Of a stretch of 64,000 nucleotides of DNA, positions 46,416 through 59,826 are shown piece by piece (position 1 is the stretch's first letter; each line of letters begins with the position of its first letter). Made by a program: the position numbers and the translations under genes. The stretch comes from Periweissella beninensis. Its GTDB lineage: Bacteria > Bacillota > Bacilli > Lactobacillales > Lactobacillaceae. The stretch spans positions 1-64,000 of the forward strand of contig NZ_JAFBDN010000003.1 in the NCBI RefSeq assembly GCF_016908275.1. Direction: 5' to 3'. A model generated the notes under the pieces. That model did not search any database. It saw only the letters and a program-made list of their open reading frames with translations, and was not told where the DNA came from.

Positions 46416-47651
46416 ATGAATTATCGAGATTTAGATCGAAAACTTTGGGATGCAATTGCCCGTGAGGAAAAACGGCAAGCCCAAAATATTGAGTTAATTG
46501 CATCAGAAAACATTGTTTCACAAGGTGTCCAAGCAGCACAGGGGTCAGTTCTGACGAATAAGTATGCAGAAGGATTTCCTGGAAAACGTTACTATGGGGG
46601 GACTGAATATGTTGATGAGGTTGAAAATTTAGCAATTGAACGAGCTAAAAAATTATTTTCAGCTGAATATGTGAATGTTCAACCGCATTCAGGATCACAA
46701 GCTAATGCTGCTGTATACCAAGCATTATTACAGCCGGGTGATACTGTCTTAGGAATGGATTTAAATGCGGGAGGCCATTTAACACATGGCTCAAGGGTTA
46801 ACTTTTCAGGAAAATTATATAATTTTGTGCCTTATGGGCTTAATTTAGAAACCGAATTATTAGATTATCAAGCGATTGCAAAGCTTGCTCGAGAACATCA
46901 ACCTAAATTAATCGTGGCGGGGGCCTCAGCCTATAGTCGATTAATTGATTTTAATGAATTTAGAAAAATTGCTGATGAAGTAGGCGCATATTTGATGGTT
47001 GACATGGCTCATATTGCGGGCTTAGTAGCGACCGGTTTACATCCTAATCCGGTCGAAGTTGCGGATGTTGTTACAACTACTACTCATAAAACGCTAAGGG
47101 GACCACGCGGTGGGATGATTTTAGCTAAAGAAAAATATGCTAAAAAACTAAATTCAGCAGTTTTTCCTGGCACACAAGGTGGTCCATTAGAACATGTCAT
47201 TGCTGCAAAAGCAGTTGCTTTTGGAGAAGCCTTACAACCAGAATTTATTGATTATAGTAAGCAAGTCATTAAGAACGCACAAGTAATGGCTAAGGTATTT
47301 AATGTGTCAGGATTAGTTAGAGTGATTTCAGGTGGTACTGATAATCATCTTATGACAATTGATTTAACGAAAACAGGTTTAAACGGTAAACAGGCACAAG
47401 ATTTATTAGATACGGTCGCAATTACTACTAATAAAGAGGCAATACCTAATGAAACACTAAGCCCTTTTAAAACGTCAGGCTTACGTTTAGGGACACCGGC
47501 AATTACATCGCGTGGCTTTAAAGAAACAGATTGTATCGAAGTAGCTAAATTAATCCTACGTGTTTTAGCTAAGCCAACAGATGAGACTGAATTAAATGAA
47601 GTCGCAGAAGCGGTAAAAGCACTTACAAATGCACATCCAATTACACGTTAA
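46416..47651 (+). CDS. glyA: Serine hydroxymethyltransferase
   Basis: GlyA converts serine and tetrahydrofolate to glycine and methylene-tetrahydrofolate with PLP. The 411-residue protein has the PLP lysine K225 in [29 protein letters not shown] near residue 90 and the C-terminal [17 protein letters not shown]. The ATG at 46416 follows GTGAGG; the GTG at 46401 is part of that site. The 208 bases upstream contain the tsaC terminator and no clear riboswitch. Confidence 0.96.
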   Translation: MNYRDLDRKLWDAIAREEKRQAQNIELIASENIVSQGVQAAQGSVLTNKYAEGFPGKRYYGGTEYVDEVENLAIERAKKLFSAEYVNVQPHSGSQANAAVYQALLQPGDTVLGMDLNAGGHLTHGSRVNFSGKLYNFVPYGLNLETELLDYQAIAKLAREHQPKLIVAGASAYSRLIDFNEFRKIADEVGAYLMVDMAHIAGLVATGLHPNPVEVADVVTTTTHKTLRGPRGGMILAKEKYAKKLNSAVFPGTQGGPLEHVIAAKAVAFGEALQPEFIDYSKQVIKNAQVMAKVFNVSGLVRVISGGTDNHLMTIDLTKTGLNGKQAQDLLDTVAITTNKEAIPNETLSPFKTSGLRLGTPAITSRGFKETDCIEVAKLILRVLAKPTDETELNEVAEAVKALTNAHPITR

Positions 47652-47744
47652 TTGCAAAAAAATGTGAATCCAACAATATTAATAACTTTCAGTTTCAAGA
47701 AAGTTGCTAGTTTGCTATACTTAAATAAACACAATAAGAGGTAG

Positions 47745-48380
<636 letters not shown>

Positions 48381-48398
48381 TTAAAAAATTAGAATATG

Positions 48399-48441
48399 AG
48401 CGGTGCTTAGTTGAAAAGATATTGACTAAGCAGCGCTTTTT
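48399..48441 (+). terminator. upp terminator
   Basis: A 13-bp stem with one mismatch (48399-48411 with 48425-48437) is followed by TTTTTA. Confidence 0.9.
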
Positions 48442-48463
48442 ATGTAATATATTTAGAAATACT

Positions 48464-48597
48464 AAATCCTTTAAAAGTCGTCCAGTGAGGCGCTTAAGGA
48501 TTTCATCAATTAATATTTAAGATTACAAAGACACAACTAATTGTGACCAAGCATATTGATGAAAGCCCTAAGCCTAATACTGGCTTGGGGCTTTTTT
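48464..48597 (+). promoter_or_regulatory. PyrR attenuator of uraA
   Basis: The PyrR-binding loop GTCCAGTGAGGC (48479-48491 region) is closed by AAATCCTT (48464-48471) with AAGGATTT (48496-48503). An antiterminator can form between TTTCATCAAT (48501-48510) and ATTGATGAAA (48555-48564). The terminator is AGCCCTAAGCC (48564-48574) with GGCTTGGGGCT (48582-48592) plus T run. The three folds overlap in the standard exclusive way: PyrR with UMP would stabilise the first and permit termination. No pyrR gene is in the window. Confidence 0.9.
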
Positions 48598-48616
48598 AGA
48601 TAATCTGGAGGAAAAA

Positions 48617-49915
48617 ATGGAAAATAAAACAACAAGAAACGTCGTACTGGATATTGCTGATCGACCAAAATTTGGTGCGTGGATGGGCCTTTCATTGCAA
48701 CATATGTTTTCAATGTTTGGATCAACGGTATTAGTTCCATTATTAGTTGGTATGAATCCAGGGGTGGCCTTATTTAGTTCTGGGGTTGGAACGCTAATGT
48801 ATATACTGATTACACAAGGTAAGATTCCCGCATATATGGGATCAAGTTTTGCCTTTATTACACCCATGTTAGCCTTGATGTCAACCACTGGTTATCCAGG
48901 TATTGCCCAAGGGATTTGGTCAGTGGGACTAGTTTACTTAATAGTAGCAATTATTGTTTCTGTTATTGGTTCCAAATGGATTGACTATATTTTACCACCG
49001 ATTGTGGTCGGACCAATTGTTATGGTGATTGGCTTATCATTAGCTGGTTCAGCAGCTAAAAATGCGACACTACTGCAAATAAGTACAACTAAGAGTGTTT
49101 ACGATATTCGAGTATTTTTGGTAGCAATAGCAACTCTTTTAGTTACAATTGCTTTTAATATGTTCTTGAAGGGCTTTTTAGGCTTAATTCCAATTCTGTT
49201 AGGCATTGTTAGTGGTTACTTGATAGCTATTCCAGCACATTTAGTTGATTTTAGTAAGGTAATTGCAGCGCCTTGGTTTGCATTGCCAGCGTTTCAAATT
49301 CCATTTTTGAATTATCAACCCAGTTGGCATTTTGGTGCAATGTTAGCAATGGCACCATTAGCGTTGGTCACGATGACTGAGCATATGGGCCATATTATGG
49401 TTTTAAATAAATTGACAAATCGTAACTTTTTTCAAGACCCAGGCTTAAAAAGAACTTTAGCTGGTGATGGGACCGCTTCAATTATTGCTGGCTTTTTTGG
49501 GGGACCAGCAGTGACTTCATATGGTGAAAACATAGGAGTTTTAGCGATTACACGGGTTCATTCAGTATGGGTTTTAGGTGGGGCAGCCACATTTGCGATA
49601 TTATTTGCCTTCGTTGGTAAATTATCAGCACTAATTCAATCAATTCCAGGTGCGGTAATTGGTGGGATCAGTTTCTTGTTATTTGGGGTAATTGCTTCAT
49701 CAGGATTGCGAATTATTGTTGATAATAAAATTGATTTTAATATAAAAAGAAACTTAATGATTGCTTCTGCTATTTTGGTTATTGGGATTGGGAATGCATA
49801 TTTACAAATTGGTAGCACACAATTTTCTGGCTTAGCAGTTGCGACTGTGTTAGGCATTATGCTTAATTTAATATTACCCAAAGTGGCTGCTTCTGAAAAA
49901 GAACTAACTAATTAA
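48617..49915 (+). CDS. uraA: Uracil permease (NCS2 family)
   Basis: This 432-residue membrane protein has about 14 hydrophobic segments and belongs to the nucleobase:cation symporter 2 family. The N-terminus LSLQHMFSMFGSTVLVPLLVG and the substrate-site regions MTEHMGHIM and PAVTSYGENIGVLAITRV (conserved Glu) are typical of UraA/PyrP. GGAGG precedes the ATG. Expression should fall when UMP is high, by the PyrR attenuator. pyrP is an alternative symbol. Confidence 0.94.
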   Translation: MENKTTRNVVLDIADRPKFGAWMGLSLQHMFSMFGSTVLVPLLVGMNPGVALFSSGVGTLMYILITQGKIPAYMGSSFAFITPMLALMSTTGYPGIAQGIWSVGLVYLIVAIIVSVIGSKWIDYILPPIVVGPIVMVIGLSLAGSAAKNATLLQISTTKSVYDIRVFLVAIATLLVTIAFNMFLKGFLGLIPILLGIVSGYLIAIPAHLVDFSKVIAAPWFALPAFQIPFLNYQPSWHFGAMLAMAPLALVTMTEHMGHIMVLNKLTNRNFFQDPGLKRTLAGDGTASIIAGFFGGPAVTSYGENIGVLAITRVHSVWVLGGAATFAILFAFVGKLSALIQSIPGAVIGGISFLLFGVIASSGLRIIVDNKIDFNIKRNLMIASAILVIGIGNAYLQIGSTQFSGLAVATVLGIMLNLILPKVAASEKELTN

Positions 49916-50000
49916 AAGTTGAGCAATTTTTAAATCATGACTACTTAACCTTATTAACGATATTTATAGGATAATTTATAAGAAAAAATAAATATTTTTT

Positions 50001-50052
50001 AACCGCTTACAATCTTTTTAAATCAAGGATTTAGTTTATAAGCGGTTTTTAT
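50001..50052 (+). terminator. uraA terminator
   Basis: AACCGCTTA (50001-50009) pairs with TAAGCGGTT (50039-50047), followed by TTTATTTT. The loop is long (29 bases). A second hairpin, ACAATGGA/TCCATTGT, lies at about 50083-50108 before the ATP synthase operon. Confidence 0.8.
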
Positions 50053-50203
50053 TTTCAGATATTAATATTGTAAGTTTGGAAACAATGGAGTAATATATCC
50101 ATTGTATTTTGAGGTATTTATTTAAACTAACTAGTGCGTTGTTTATTAAACTATTGCAAAATATCGATTGACAAATTTAGTAATAGAAAAGAGGTGAAAT
50201 TTT

Positions 50204-50923
50204 GTGGGTGAAAAAGCTCCTATGTTCAAATTTCTGGGGCTAACGTTTAATGGGACTAATCTAATTTCGATAACAGTTGTTACCATTTTGACTTTTTTGC
50301 TGATTTTCTGGTTATCTAGAAGTCCGCAAATTAGGCCAGGTAAACGACAAAATGTTTTAGAATGGATTATTGATTTTACAAATGGAATTGTAGAATCTTC
50401 ATTGCCAAACCGTACAGGACAAGGTCTAAGATTATTAGCATTTGTATTATTTGTCTTTATCTTTATAGGTAACCAAATAGGTTTGATTTTACAAGTCAAG
50501 CTTGGCGATATTACTTATCTAAAGAGTCCGACGGCTGATCCAATTGTTACAATGACTTTAGCACTTGTAATGCTTGTTATGGCACATTACTTAGGGGTAG
50601 CAACGCTAGGATTTAAGAAATATTTTAAAAATAATTACTTAAGTCCATTCGTATTTTTATTACCCATTAATATTATCGAAGAATTTACGAGTTTCCTAAC
50701 ATTAGGACTTCGGTTGTTTGGTAATATTATGGCTGGTGAAATGTTGCTTAATTTGATTGCGGGAATAGCATATTCACATGGGGTATTAAGCTTTATCCCA
50801 GCCCTTGCAATTGAAGTTATCTGGCAAGGTTTCTCAGTATTTATCGGTAGTGTGCAAGCATATGTATTTGTTACATTGGCAATGGTTTATATTTCTGAAA
50901 AGACGGTAGTCGAAGAAGTTTAA
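50204..50923 (+). CDS. atpB: F1Fo ATP synthase subunit a
   Basis: Subunit a forms the proton half-channels of Fo. The 239-residue membrane protein has about five or six helices, with the essential arginine in FLTLGLRLFGNIMAGEM near residue 170 and the conserved EVIWQGFSVFIGSVQAYVF near the C-terminus. The start is GTG at 50204 behind GAGGTG. It is the first gene of the operon; no atpI precedes it. In lactic acid bacteria the complex mainly pumps protons out using ATP. Confidence 0.94.
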   Translation: MGEKAPMFKFLGLTFNGTNLISITVVTILTFLLIFWLSRSPQIRPGKRQNVLEWIIDFTNGIVESSLPNRTGQGLRLLAFVLFVFIFIGNQIGLILQVKLGDITYLKSPTADPIVTMTLALVMLVMAHYLGVATLGFKKYFKNNYLSPFVFLLPINIIEEFTSFLTLGLRLFGNIMAGEMLLNLIAGIAYSHGVLSFIPALAIEVIWQGFSVFIGSVQAYVFVTLAMVYISEKTVVEEV

Positions 50924-50982
50924 TTTTGCGTTATTTTTAATTTATTAAAGTATAGAATTATTTAATCGGAGGAAGTATCAAA

Positions 50983-51213
50983 ATGGAAAACATTGGTCAC
51001 TTAGCTCAAATTGGTGCAGGTATTGCTGCTGGTGGAGCCGCTATTGGTGCCGGTATTGGTAACGGACATGTTATTGCTGCTATGATTGAAGGAACTGCAC
51101 GTCAACCTGAATTAGAAGGTAAATTACGTGGAGCAATGTTCCTTGGGGTTGGACTTGTTGAAGCTGTGCCAATCCTTGGATTCGTTATCTCATTACTCTT
51201 ACTTAGCAAGTAA
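50983..51213 (+). CDS. atpE: F1Fo ATP synthase subunit c
   Basis: This 76-residue proteolipid is a hairpin of two membrane helices with the polar loop ARQPELEGK and the proton-carrying Glu in [11 protein letters not shown] near residue 60. The N-terminal helix is rich in Gly and Ala ([19 protein letters not shown]). GGAGG precedes the ATG. Confidence 0.95.
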   Translation: MENIGHLAQIGAGIAAGGAAIGAGIGNGHVIAAMIEGTARQPELEGKLRGAMFLGVGLVEAVPILGFVISLLLLSK

Positions 51214-51252
51214 GAAATCCTTATAAAATTTAGTGGAAAGTGAGGTAGCAAA

Positions 51253-51774
51253 ATGTTTTCAGTTGATGTTTTAACAACAGCAGAAGGCCTAAATTCGGGT
51301 GATATGTTTTTTATTATCGTTTCATTCATTGTCTTATTACTGCTTGTTAAAAAATTTGCATGGGGTCCTGTTACAAAAATGATGGCCGATCGTGCGGATA
51401 AGATTGCTGATGATATTGATGCAGCTGAAAATGCACGTGATGATGCCGAAAAACTTGCAACGGAACGCAGACAACAGCTTCAAGCATCTCGTCAAGAAGC
51501 AACAACAATTGTCGCCGACGCTAAAACGCAAGGAAATAAGCAACGTGAAACAATTGTTGCAAATGCGCAAAATGACGTTGTTGCAATGAAGAAAACAGCT
51601 GGTGCGGAAATCGAGCAAGAGCGTCGTGATGCTTTGGATGGTGTCAAAAATGACGTGGCAGCCTTATCAGTTGAAATTGCAACAAAGATTATTCAAAAAG
51701 AATTAAAACTTGAAGATCAAAAAGCATTGATCGACTCTTATATTGAAGGGTTAGGTACAAAGCATGAAGCTTGA
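51253..51774 (+). CDS. atpF: F1Fo ATP synthase subunit b
   Basis: The peripheral stalk subunit has 173 residues: one membrane helix (about 17-36) and a long charged coiled coil (about 45-165) rich in Ala, Asp, Glu and Arg, with the conserved WGPVTKMMADRADKIADDI. It overlaps atpH by 11 bases. Confidence 0.94.
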   Translation: MFSVDVLTTAEGLNSGDMFFIIVSFIVLLLLVKKFAWGPVTKMMADRADKIADDIDAAENARDDAEKLATERRQQLQASRQEATTIVADAKTQGNKQRETIVANAQNDVVAMKKTAGAEIEQERRDALDGVKNDVAALSVEIATKIIQKELKLEDQKALIDSYIEGLGTKHEA

Positions 51775-52309
51775 TCAACAAACTATAGCAAAACGCTATT
51801 CACGAGCCCTTTTTGAATTGGCAATTGAAAATCAGCAAACCGATGAAGTTATGACAGATTTAAAATCACTAGTTATAATTTTAAAAAATAATCCTGATTT
51901 TATTACTGCAATCGATAGTCCTAACTTACCGCAAGTTGCAAAACAACAAATAATTGTTGCTTTAAAGCAAGATGCTCATAAGTTAGTTGCTAACTTAATT
52001 CAAATGGTTTTTGATTATAACCATTTCGCAGCTTTGCCTGCAATTAGTGTAGCTTTTGAAACATTAGTTAATGAACAAAAACAAATTATCGCAGCGAACG
52101 TTGTCTCAGCTGTAGAACTTACAGTTGAACAAAAACAACGCTTAGCGACAGAATATGCTAAACGTGTTGGCGCAAAGCAAGTTGTTATTAACACAACAAT
52201 TGATAGTTCGATTATTGGTGGAGTTATTATCGAATCAGCCGGTCGGATTATCGATGGAAGTGTTGCTACAAAAATTGCTAAGTTAAAACGCATGTTAGTT
52301 GTTAAATAA
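51764..52309 (+). CDS. atpH: F1Fo ATP synthase subunit delta
   Basis: Delta links the peripheral stalk to F1. The 181-residue protein has the N-terminal helical domain (RYSRALFELAIE) and the C-terminal GVIIESAGRIIDGSVATKIAKLK. It overlaps atpF by 11 bases and precedes atpA by 22. Confidence 0.94.
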   Translation: MKLDQQTIAKRYSRALFELAIENQQTDEVMTDLKSLVIILKNNPDFITAIDSPNLPQVAKQQIIVALKQDAHKLVANLIQMVFDYNHFAALPAISVAFETLVNEQKQIIAANVVSAVELTVEQKQRLATEYAKRVGAKQVVINTTIDSSIIGGVIIESAGRIIDGSVATKIAKLKRMLVVK

Positions 52310-52316
52310 ACAATAA

Positions 52317-53846
<1,530 letters not shown>

Positions 53847-53877
53847 TAGCAAATTTAAAAGTTAGGAGGGTTAATAA

Positions 53878-54777
53878 ATGCCAGCTTCATTACAAGATAT
53901 TCAACGGCGTATCGGGTCGACTAAAAAAACCGGTCAAATTACTAGCGCAATGCAAATGGTGTCAACAGCTAAGTTAAATCAAATTCAACATCACACGGCA
54001 GGTTATCGGGTATATGCTGAAAAAATTGAAAGTGTAGTTGCCCACATTGCACAAAGTAATGTTTTAGCTAAATCACAAGCCGGTTCATTATGGGCTGTAC
54101 GTGAGGTCACTAAGACAGGTATATTAGTGGTTACTTCTGATCGAGGTTTAGTTGGAAGTTACAATAGTAATGTGCTAAAACAAACACTTGATTTTATTGC
54201 ATCTAATCAGCTAAATTCAGAAAATACAGTTATTTTGGCAGTTGGTGGAACAGGTGCTGATTTCTTCAAAAAACGTGGATATAAGGTAGCATATGAATAT
54301 CGTGGTGTTAGTGATGTACCACGCTTTAATGAAATTCGGACAATTGTGAAAGCAGTTTCAACGATGTTTACTAATGAAGATTATGATCGCTTATTTGTTG
54401 CCTTTAATCACTACATTAACCGAATTTCAAATGAGTTTCAGGTACATCAGCTATTTCCAATTACGAGTGAGTCGTTAACCAAAGTCGCAGAGAATGTAAC
54501 TGAGGCTACCAAACTAACGGCGAGTTATGAGATGGACCCATCACCTGAAGAAATTTTAGCAGCCGTATTACCTCAATATGCTGAAAGCGTTCTATATGGT
54601 TCAATTTTAGATGCTAAAACAGCTGAGCATGCTGCTAGTTCAAATGCTATGAGTTCAGCATCAGATAATGCTAAAGATGTAATTGCACATTTAGAATTAC
54701 AATTTAACCGTGCACGACAAGCCGCAATTACCACCGAAATTACTGAAATTACGGGTGGTATGGCAGCCTTAGAATAA
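53878..54777 (+). CDS. atpG: F1Fo ATP synthase subunit gamma
   Basis: The rotor shaft subunit has 299 residues. The N-terminal helix starts [30 protein letters not shown]-like and the C-terminal helix ends in [21 protein letters not shown]. An Ala/Ser-rich stretch near residues 245-262 is a variable insert. AGGAGG precedes the ATG. Confidence 0.96.
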   Translation: MPASLQDIQRRIGSTKKTGQITSAMQMVSTAKLNQIQHHTAGYRVYAEKIESVVAHIAQSNVLAKSQAGSLWAVREVTKTGILVVTSDRGLVGSYNSNVLKQTLDFIASNQLNSENTVILAVGGTGADFFKKRGYKVAYEYRGVSDVPRFNEIRTIVKAVSTMFTNEDYDRLFVAFNHYINRISNEFQVHQLFPITSESLTKVAENVTEATKLTASYEMDPSPEEILAAVLPQYAESVLYGSILDAKTAEHAASSNAMSSASDNAKDVIAHLELQFNRARQAAITTEITEITGGMAALE

Positions 54778-54789
54778 AATTTAACTTAA

Positions 54790-56217
<1,428 letters not shown>

Positions 56218-56227
56218 GGAGGCTCTT

Positions 56228-56653
56228 ATGGCTGAACATACCTTAACTGTTAGTATTGTAACTCCAGATGGTGTTATTTATAGCCAAGATACTGCTAAAT
56301 TAGTTGTTTTGAATACATTGAGTGGGAATGTTGGGGTTATGGCCAACCACCAACCAATCGTTTCAGCCCTTAAAATTGATGATGTCAAAATTAAGTTGGT
56401 TGATGATAAAGAACAACATGTAGCTGTTAATGGTGGCTTTGCGGAATTTTCAAACAATACAATGACAATCGTTGCTGACAGTGCGGAAACGCCAGATCAT
56501 ATTGATTTAGCGCGTGCTCAAGCTGCCCAACAACGGGCACAAGAACATATTAGCCATGCTAATGAGGTGCATGATCCAAATGAACTTGCTAGAGCAGAGG
56601 TTGCTTTAGCACGTGCCGTTAATCGGATTAGAATTGTTACTGGCGGTAAATAA
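56228..56653 (+). CDS. atpC: F1Fo ATP synthase subunit epsilon
   Basis: This 141-residue regulatory subunit has the N-terminal beta sandwich (LTVSIVTPDGVIYSQD, GVMANHQPIVSAL) and a C-terminal helical pair. AGGAGG lies right after the atpD stop, 10 bases separating the genes. A strong terminator ends the operon. Confidence 0.95.
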   Translation: MAEHTLTVSIVTPDGVIYSQDTAKLVVLNTLSGNVGVMANHQPIVSALKIDDVKIKLVDDKEQHVAVNGGFAEFSNNTMTIVADSAETPDHIDLARAQAAQQRAQEHISHANEVHDPNELARAEVALARAVNRIRIVTGGK

Positions 56654-56654
56654 A

Positions 56655-56690
56655 CAAAAAAGATTGGCATTTTTAGTGCCAATCTTTTTT
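56655..56690 (+). terminator. ATP synthase operon terminator
   Basis: A 14-bp stem, AAAAAAGATTGGCA with TGCCAATCTTTTTT (ends 56690), with a seven-base loop. Confidence 0.95.
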
Positions 56691-56735
56691 GATACATATT
56701 ATAATTTGACTAGAGACAATTAAAGGAGTAATAAA

Positions 56736-56960
56736 ATGACGACCGGATTAGTAGCACTTTTTAATATTAGTATAGAGTTATTGTTTATTTATGTTACATT
56801 TTTAATTATTAATCAAATTCCATTTGAACATATTGTTAAAAATGCTAAATTTGTGCCAATCTTAAAACTGTTTTTGGCAATTGGGTTAGGCTTTTTAGTT
56901 AGTTCATTCTTAATAACTTTTATTCAACAGGTGCAAGATTTACACGGAATTGTGCAATAA
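56736..56960 (+). CDS. DUF1146 (YwzB-like) membrane protein
   Basis: This 74-residue protein has two hydrophobic segments (about 8-27 and 43-64) and fits the small DUF1146 family, which lies between the atp genes and mbl in many Firmicutes. Its function is unknown. AGGAG precedes the ATG. Confidence 0.85.
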   Translation: MTTGLVALFNISIELLFIYVTFLIINQIPFEHIVKNAKFVPILKLFLAIGLGFLVSSFLITFIQQVQDLHGIVQ

Positions 56961-56994
56961 AATTTAAAGAAGTTCAAAAGACCTTAGGATAGTT

Positions 56995-57023
56995 TTGAAG
57001 CTAGCGGTTGGTAATGTTATAAT
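56995..57023 (+). promoter_or_regulatory. mbl promoter
   Basis: TTGAAG (56995-57000), 17 bases and TATAAT (57018-57023) with a TG extension. Confidence 0.75.
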
Positions 57024-57069
57024 TGTTTATATTTTGAATTTTTAGATAACAAAGGGAGATATAAAAAAA

Positions 57070-58068
57070 ATGGCAAAAGATATCGGAATCGACTTAGGAA
57101 CGGCAAACGTTCTGATTTATGTCGAAGGAAAAGGAATTGTATTAAACGAGCCATCGGTGGTTGCGGTTGATGCTAAAACTGATCGTGTGTTAGCGGTTGG
57201 GGAAGATGCATATCAAATGGTTGGCCGGACTCCAGGCAATATTCGTGCAATTCGGCCATTACGTGATGGAGTAATTTCGGATTTTGATGTTACTGAAGCG
57301 ATGTTAACATACTTTATTAATAAATTAAATGTAAAGGGTTTTATGTCAAAGCCAAATATTATGATTTGTGCACCAACCAATATTACTGAAATTGAACGAA
57401 AAGCAATTATTCAAGCAGCTGAAAAATCAGGTGGTGCTAAAGTTTATCTTGAATATGAACCAAAGGTTGCAGCAGTTGGTGCAGGGTTAGATATTTTTAA
57501 AGCATCTGGTAATATGGTTATTGACATGGGTGGTGGAACTTCAGATATTGCAGTTTTATCACTTGGTGATATTGTAGCATCAGAATCAATTCGTGTTGCT
57601 GGTGATCGGATGAATTCTGACATTGTAGGGTATATTAAACATAATCATAATTTGGTTATTGGTGAACGGACGGCTGAAACGATTAAAATTGAAATTGGGA
57701 CGGCAATTCAACAGGCCGAACCTAAAAAAATGGATGTCCGGGGCCGTGATGCCTATGATGGTATGCCACGTTCAATTGAAATTGATGCCAATGAAATTGA
57801 AAAGGCATTGCATGACACATTAGCACAAATTGTAAACGCTGCGCATGGTGTTTTAGCAAAATTACCACCAGAATTAGCGTCTGATATTGTTGATCGTGGT
57901 ATTATGCTAACTGGTGGTGGTTCATTACTAACTGGAATCGATGAATTAATCGCTGCTGCCTTGCAAGTGCCAGTTGTGATTTCAGAATCACCACTTGATA
58001 ATGTGGCCCAAGGGGCTGGCGAATTACTTGAGCATATGAATAGTAAAAAATCACGGTTTAGTAAGTAA
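57070..58068 (+). CDS. mbl: Rod-shape determining actin homologue (MreB/Mbl)
   Basis: This 332-residue actin-fold ATPase forms membrane-associated filaments that direct side-wall synthesis. Visible are [18 protein letters not shown] at the N-terminus, the phosphate-2 loop [16 protein letters not shown] near residue 155 and the adenosine motif [15 protein letters not shown] near residue 278. The position after DUF1146 matches mbl of Bacillus; mreB cannot be ruled out by name. Its stop overlaps yidD by one base. Confidence 0.93.
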   Translation: MAKDIGIDLGTANVLIYVEGKGIVLNEPSVVAVDAKTDRVLAVGEDAYQMVGRTPGNIRAIRPLRDGVISDFDVTEAMLTYFINKLNVKGFMSKPNIMICAPTNITEIERKAIIQAAEKSGGAKVYLEYEPKVAAVGAGLDIFKASGNMVIDMGGGTSDIAVLSLGDIVASESIRVAGDRMNSDIVGYIKHNHNLVIGERTAETIKIEIGTAIQQAEPKKMDVRGRDAYDGMPRSIEIDANEIEKALHDTLAQIVNAAHGVLAKLPPELASDIVDRGIMLTGGGSLLTGIDELIAAALQVPVVISESPLDNVAQGAGELLEHMNSKKSRFSK

Positions 58069-58337
58069 TGAGTAGCATTTTGATCTGGGTAGTACGCCAA
58101 TACCAACGGCTTATCTCACCACTTTTTCCACCAACATGTCGTTATTATCCAACATGTTCGGCCTATACTATTGAAGCCTTAAAAAGGCACGGAGCACTAA
58201 AAGGGGGCTTGATGGGAATGGCGCGAATTTTAAGATGTCATCCATTGGTAAAAGGTGGTTTTGATCCAGTTCCAAGTAAGTTTAGTTTACGACGAAATAC
58301 TAATCCAGACGATATTGAGCGCTTAAAGAAAAAATAA
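58068..58337 (+). CDS. yidD: Membrane protein insertion efficiency factor YidD
   Basis: This 89-residue protein has the family signature [20 protein letters not shown] followed by [14 protein letters not shown]-like and [20 protein letters not shown], with three conserved cysteines. It supports insertion of membrane proteins with YidC. It is usually next to rnpA; here it is in the mbl-rodA group, coupled to mbl by TAATG. Confidence 0.94.
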   Translation: MSSILIWVVRQYQRLISPLFPPTCRYYPTCSAYTIEALKRHGALKGGLMGMARILRCHPLVKGGFDPVPSKFSLRRNTNPDDIERLKKK

Positions 58338-58351
58338 GTTAGGAAAATTAC

Positions 58352-58558
58352 ATGGCAAAAAAGGATAAAACAATTGCAGTACAACTGGAAGAAAAACCAA
58401 ATAATGAATTAGCTGTTGTGATTAGTAAGCATGAAGTTGGTAATATTATTCCTAAAGATAACGGCTATCTTGGTAAAATGGGCGATAAAAAATTTGATGG
58501 ATTATCAATTAAGATTGTTTTAAATCAAATGATTGCTGAATATAATTTACACGGCTAG
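58352..58558 (+). CDS. DUF2969 protein
   Basis: This 68-residue soluble protein matches the small DUF2969 family of Lactobacillales, with the pattern IPKDNGYLGKMGDKKFDGLSIK. Its function is unknown. It lies 14 bases after yidD and 40 bases before rodA, which places it in the cell-shape operon. Confidence 0.82.
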   Translation: MAKKDKTIAVQLEEKPNNELAVVISKHEVGNIIPKDNGYLGKMGDKKFDGLSIKIVLNQMIAEYNLHG

Positions 58559-58598
58559 GAAGTTGCACCAAGATTACATGGAATGGAGATGAATAAAA

Positions 58599-59816
58599 TT
58601 GAATAATATACGATCAAACAAGCACCAGCCAACTGCTGATGATTCAAGAATCGATTGGGGGATTATTTTTGTAGTACTGATGCTTGCGCTGATTGGTCTA
58701 GCATCAATATATGTCGCTGCATCTCATGATTCAAGTGTTACAAGTGTGTTTCGGGTTATGTTGCCACAGCTACTTTGGTACATTATTGGTACAGTGATTG
58801 TAATTGTCTTAATGCAGTTTGATGCCGAACAATTATGGAAAATTGCGCCGCTTGTGTATGGCATTGGCGTATTTTTATTAATTGCTGTTTTATTCTTGTA
58901 CTCAAGAGCCTATGCACAAAATACCGGTGCTAAAAGTTGGTTTGCTATTGGTTCCTTAACGTTTCAACCATCAGAGGTAATGAAGCCGGCTTTTATTTTA
59001 ATGATGGCCCGAGTAGTTACTTTGTATAATTCTAATCATCCTAATCGTAATTTAAAATCGGATTGGCGGTTATTGGCGATTATGACAGGTTGGCTATTAC
59101 CGGTTTTAGTACTATTAAAATTACAAAATGATTTTGGAACAATGTTAGTTTTCATTGCTATTTTTGGTGGAATTGTGCTAGTTTCTGGTATATCATGGAA
59201 AATTTTAGGCCCAATTATTGGGATTGGCATAACTGTTGGGGCAACTGCTTTAACTTTTGTTACGACTACTTGGGGCCGAAATATCTTAATGCATATTGGC
59301 TTTAAAGCTTATCAATTTGATCGTGTCGATAACTGGTTGAATCCCTCACAAGATACTAGTAACTCTGGGTATCAATTATGGCAGTCAATGAAAGCAATTG
59401 GGTCTGGTCAGCTAAGTGGTAATGGCTTTAATGTGATGCATGTCCATGTTCCAGTTCAAGAATCAGATATGATTTTTTCAGTAATTGGTTCTAATTTTGG
59501 CTTTGTAGGTGGGCTATTACTTATTCTATTGTACTTTTTATTAATTTATCAAATGATTAGAGTTACTTTTGATACAATGAATGAATTTTATGCGTATATT
59601 GCGACGGGTGTTGTGATGATGATTTTATTCCACGTTTTTGAAAATATTGGTATGAGCATTGGTCTTTTACCACTAACGGGAATTCCTTTACCATTTATAT
59701 CACAAGGTGGCTCTGCACTACTAGGTAATTTAATCGGTGTCGGGTTAATTATGTCAATGCGTTATCATTATAAGAGTTACATGTTTACAAATCGTAGTTC
59801 ATTTAGCGAAAAATAG
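58599..59816 (+). CDS. rodA: SEDS-family peptidoglycan glycosyltransferase RodA
   Basis: RodA polymerises lipid II during cell elongation. The 405-residue protein has about ten membrane segments and the SEDS signatures: TFQPSEVMKPAF near residue 125, KLQNDFGTMLVF, the extracellular active-site region WQSMKAIGSGQLSGNGF and the C-terminal GIPLPFISQGGSALL. Proximity to mbl favours RodA over FtsW. The start is TTG at 58599 behind GGAGATG; an ATG nine bases earlier is in another frame and closes after five codons. Confidence 0.92.
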   Translation: MNNIRSNKHQPTADDSRIDWGIIFVVLMLALIGLASIYVAASHDSSVTSVFRVMLPQLLWYIIGTVIVIVLMQFDAEQLWKIAPLVYGIGVFLLIAVLFLYSRAYAQNTGAKSWFAIGSLTFQPSEVMKPAFILMMARVVTLYNSNHPNRNLKSDWRLLAIMTGWLLPVLVLLKLQNDFGTMLVFIAIFGGIVLVSGISWKILGPIIGIGITVGATALTFVTTTWGRNILMHIGFKAYQFDRVDNWLNPSQDTSNSGYQLWQSMKAIGSGQLSGNGFNVMHVHVPVQESDMIFSVIGSNFGFVGGLLLILLYFLLIYQMIRVTFDTMNEFYAYIATGVVMMILFHVFENIGMSIGLLPLTGIPLPFISQGGSALLGNLIGVGLIMSMRYHYKSYMFTNRSSFSEK

Positions 59817-59826
59817 GAGAAAATTT

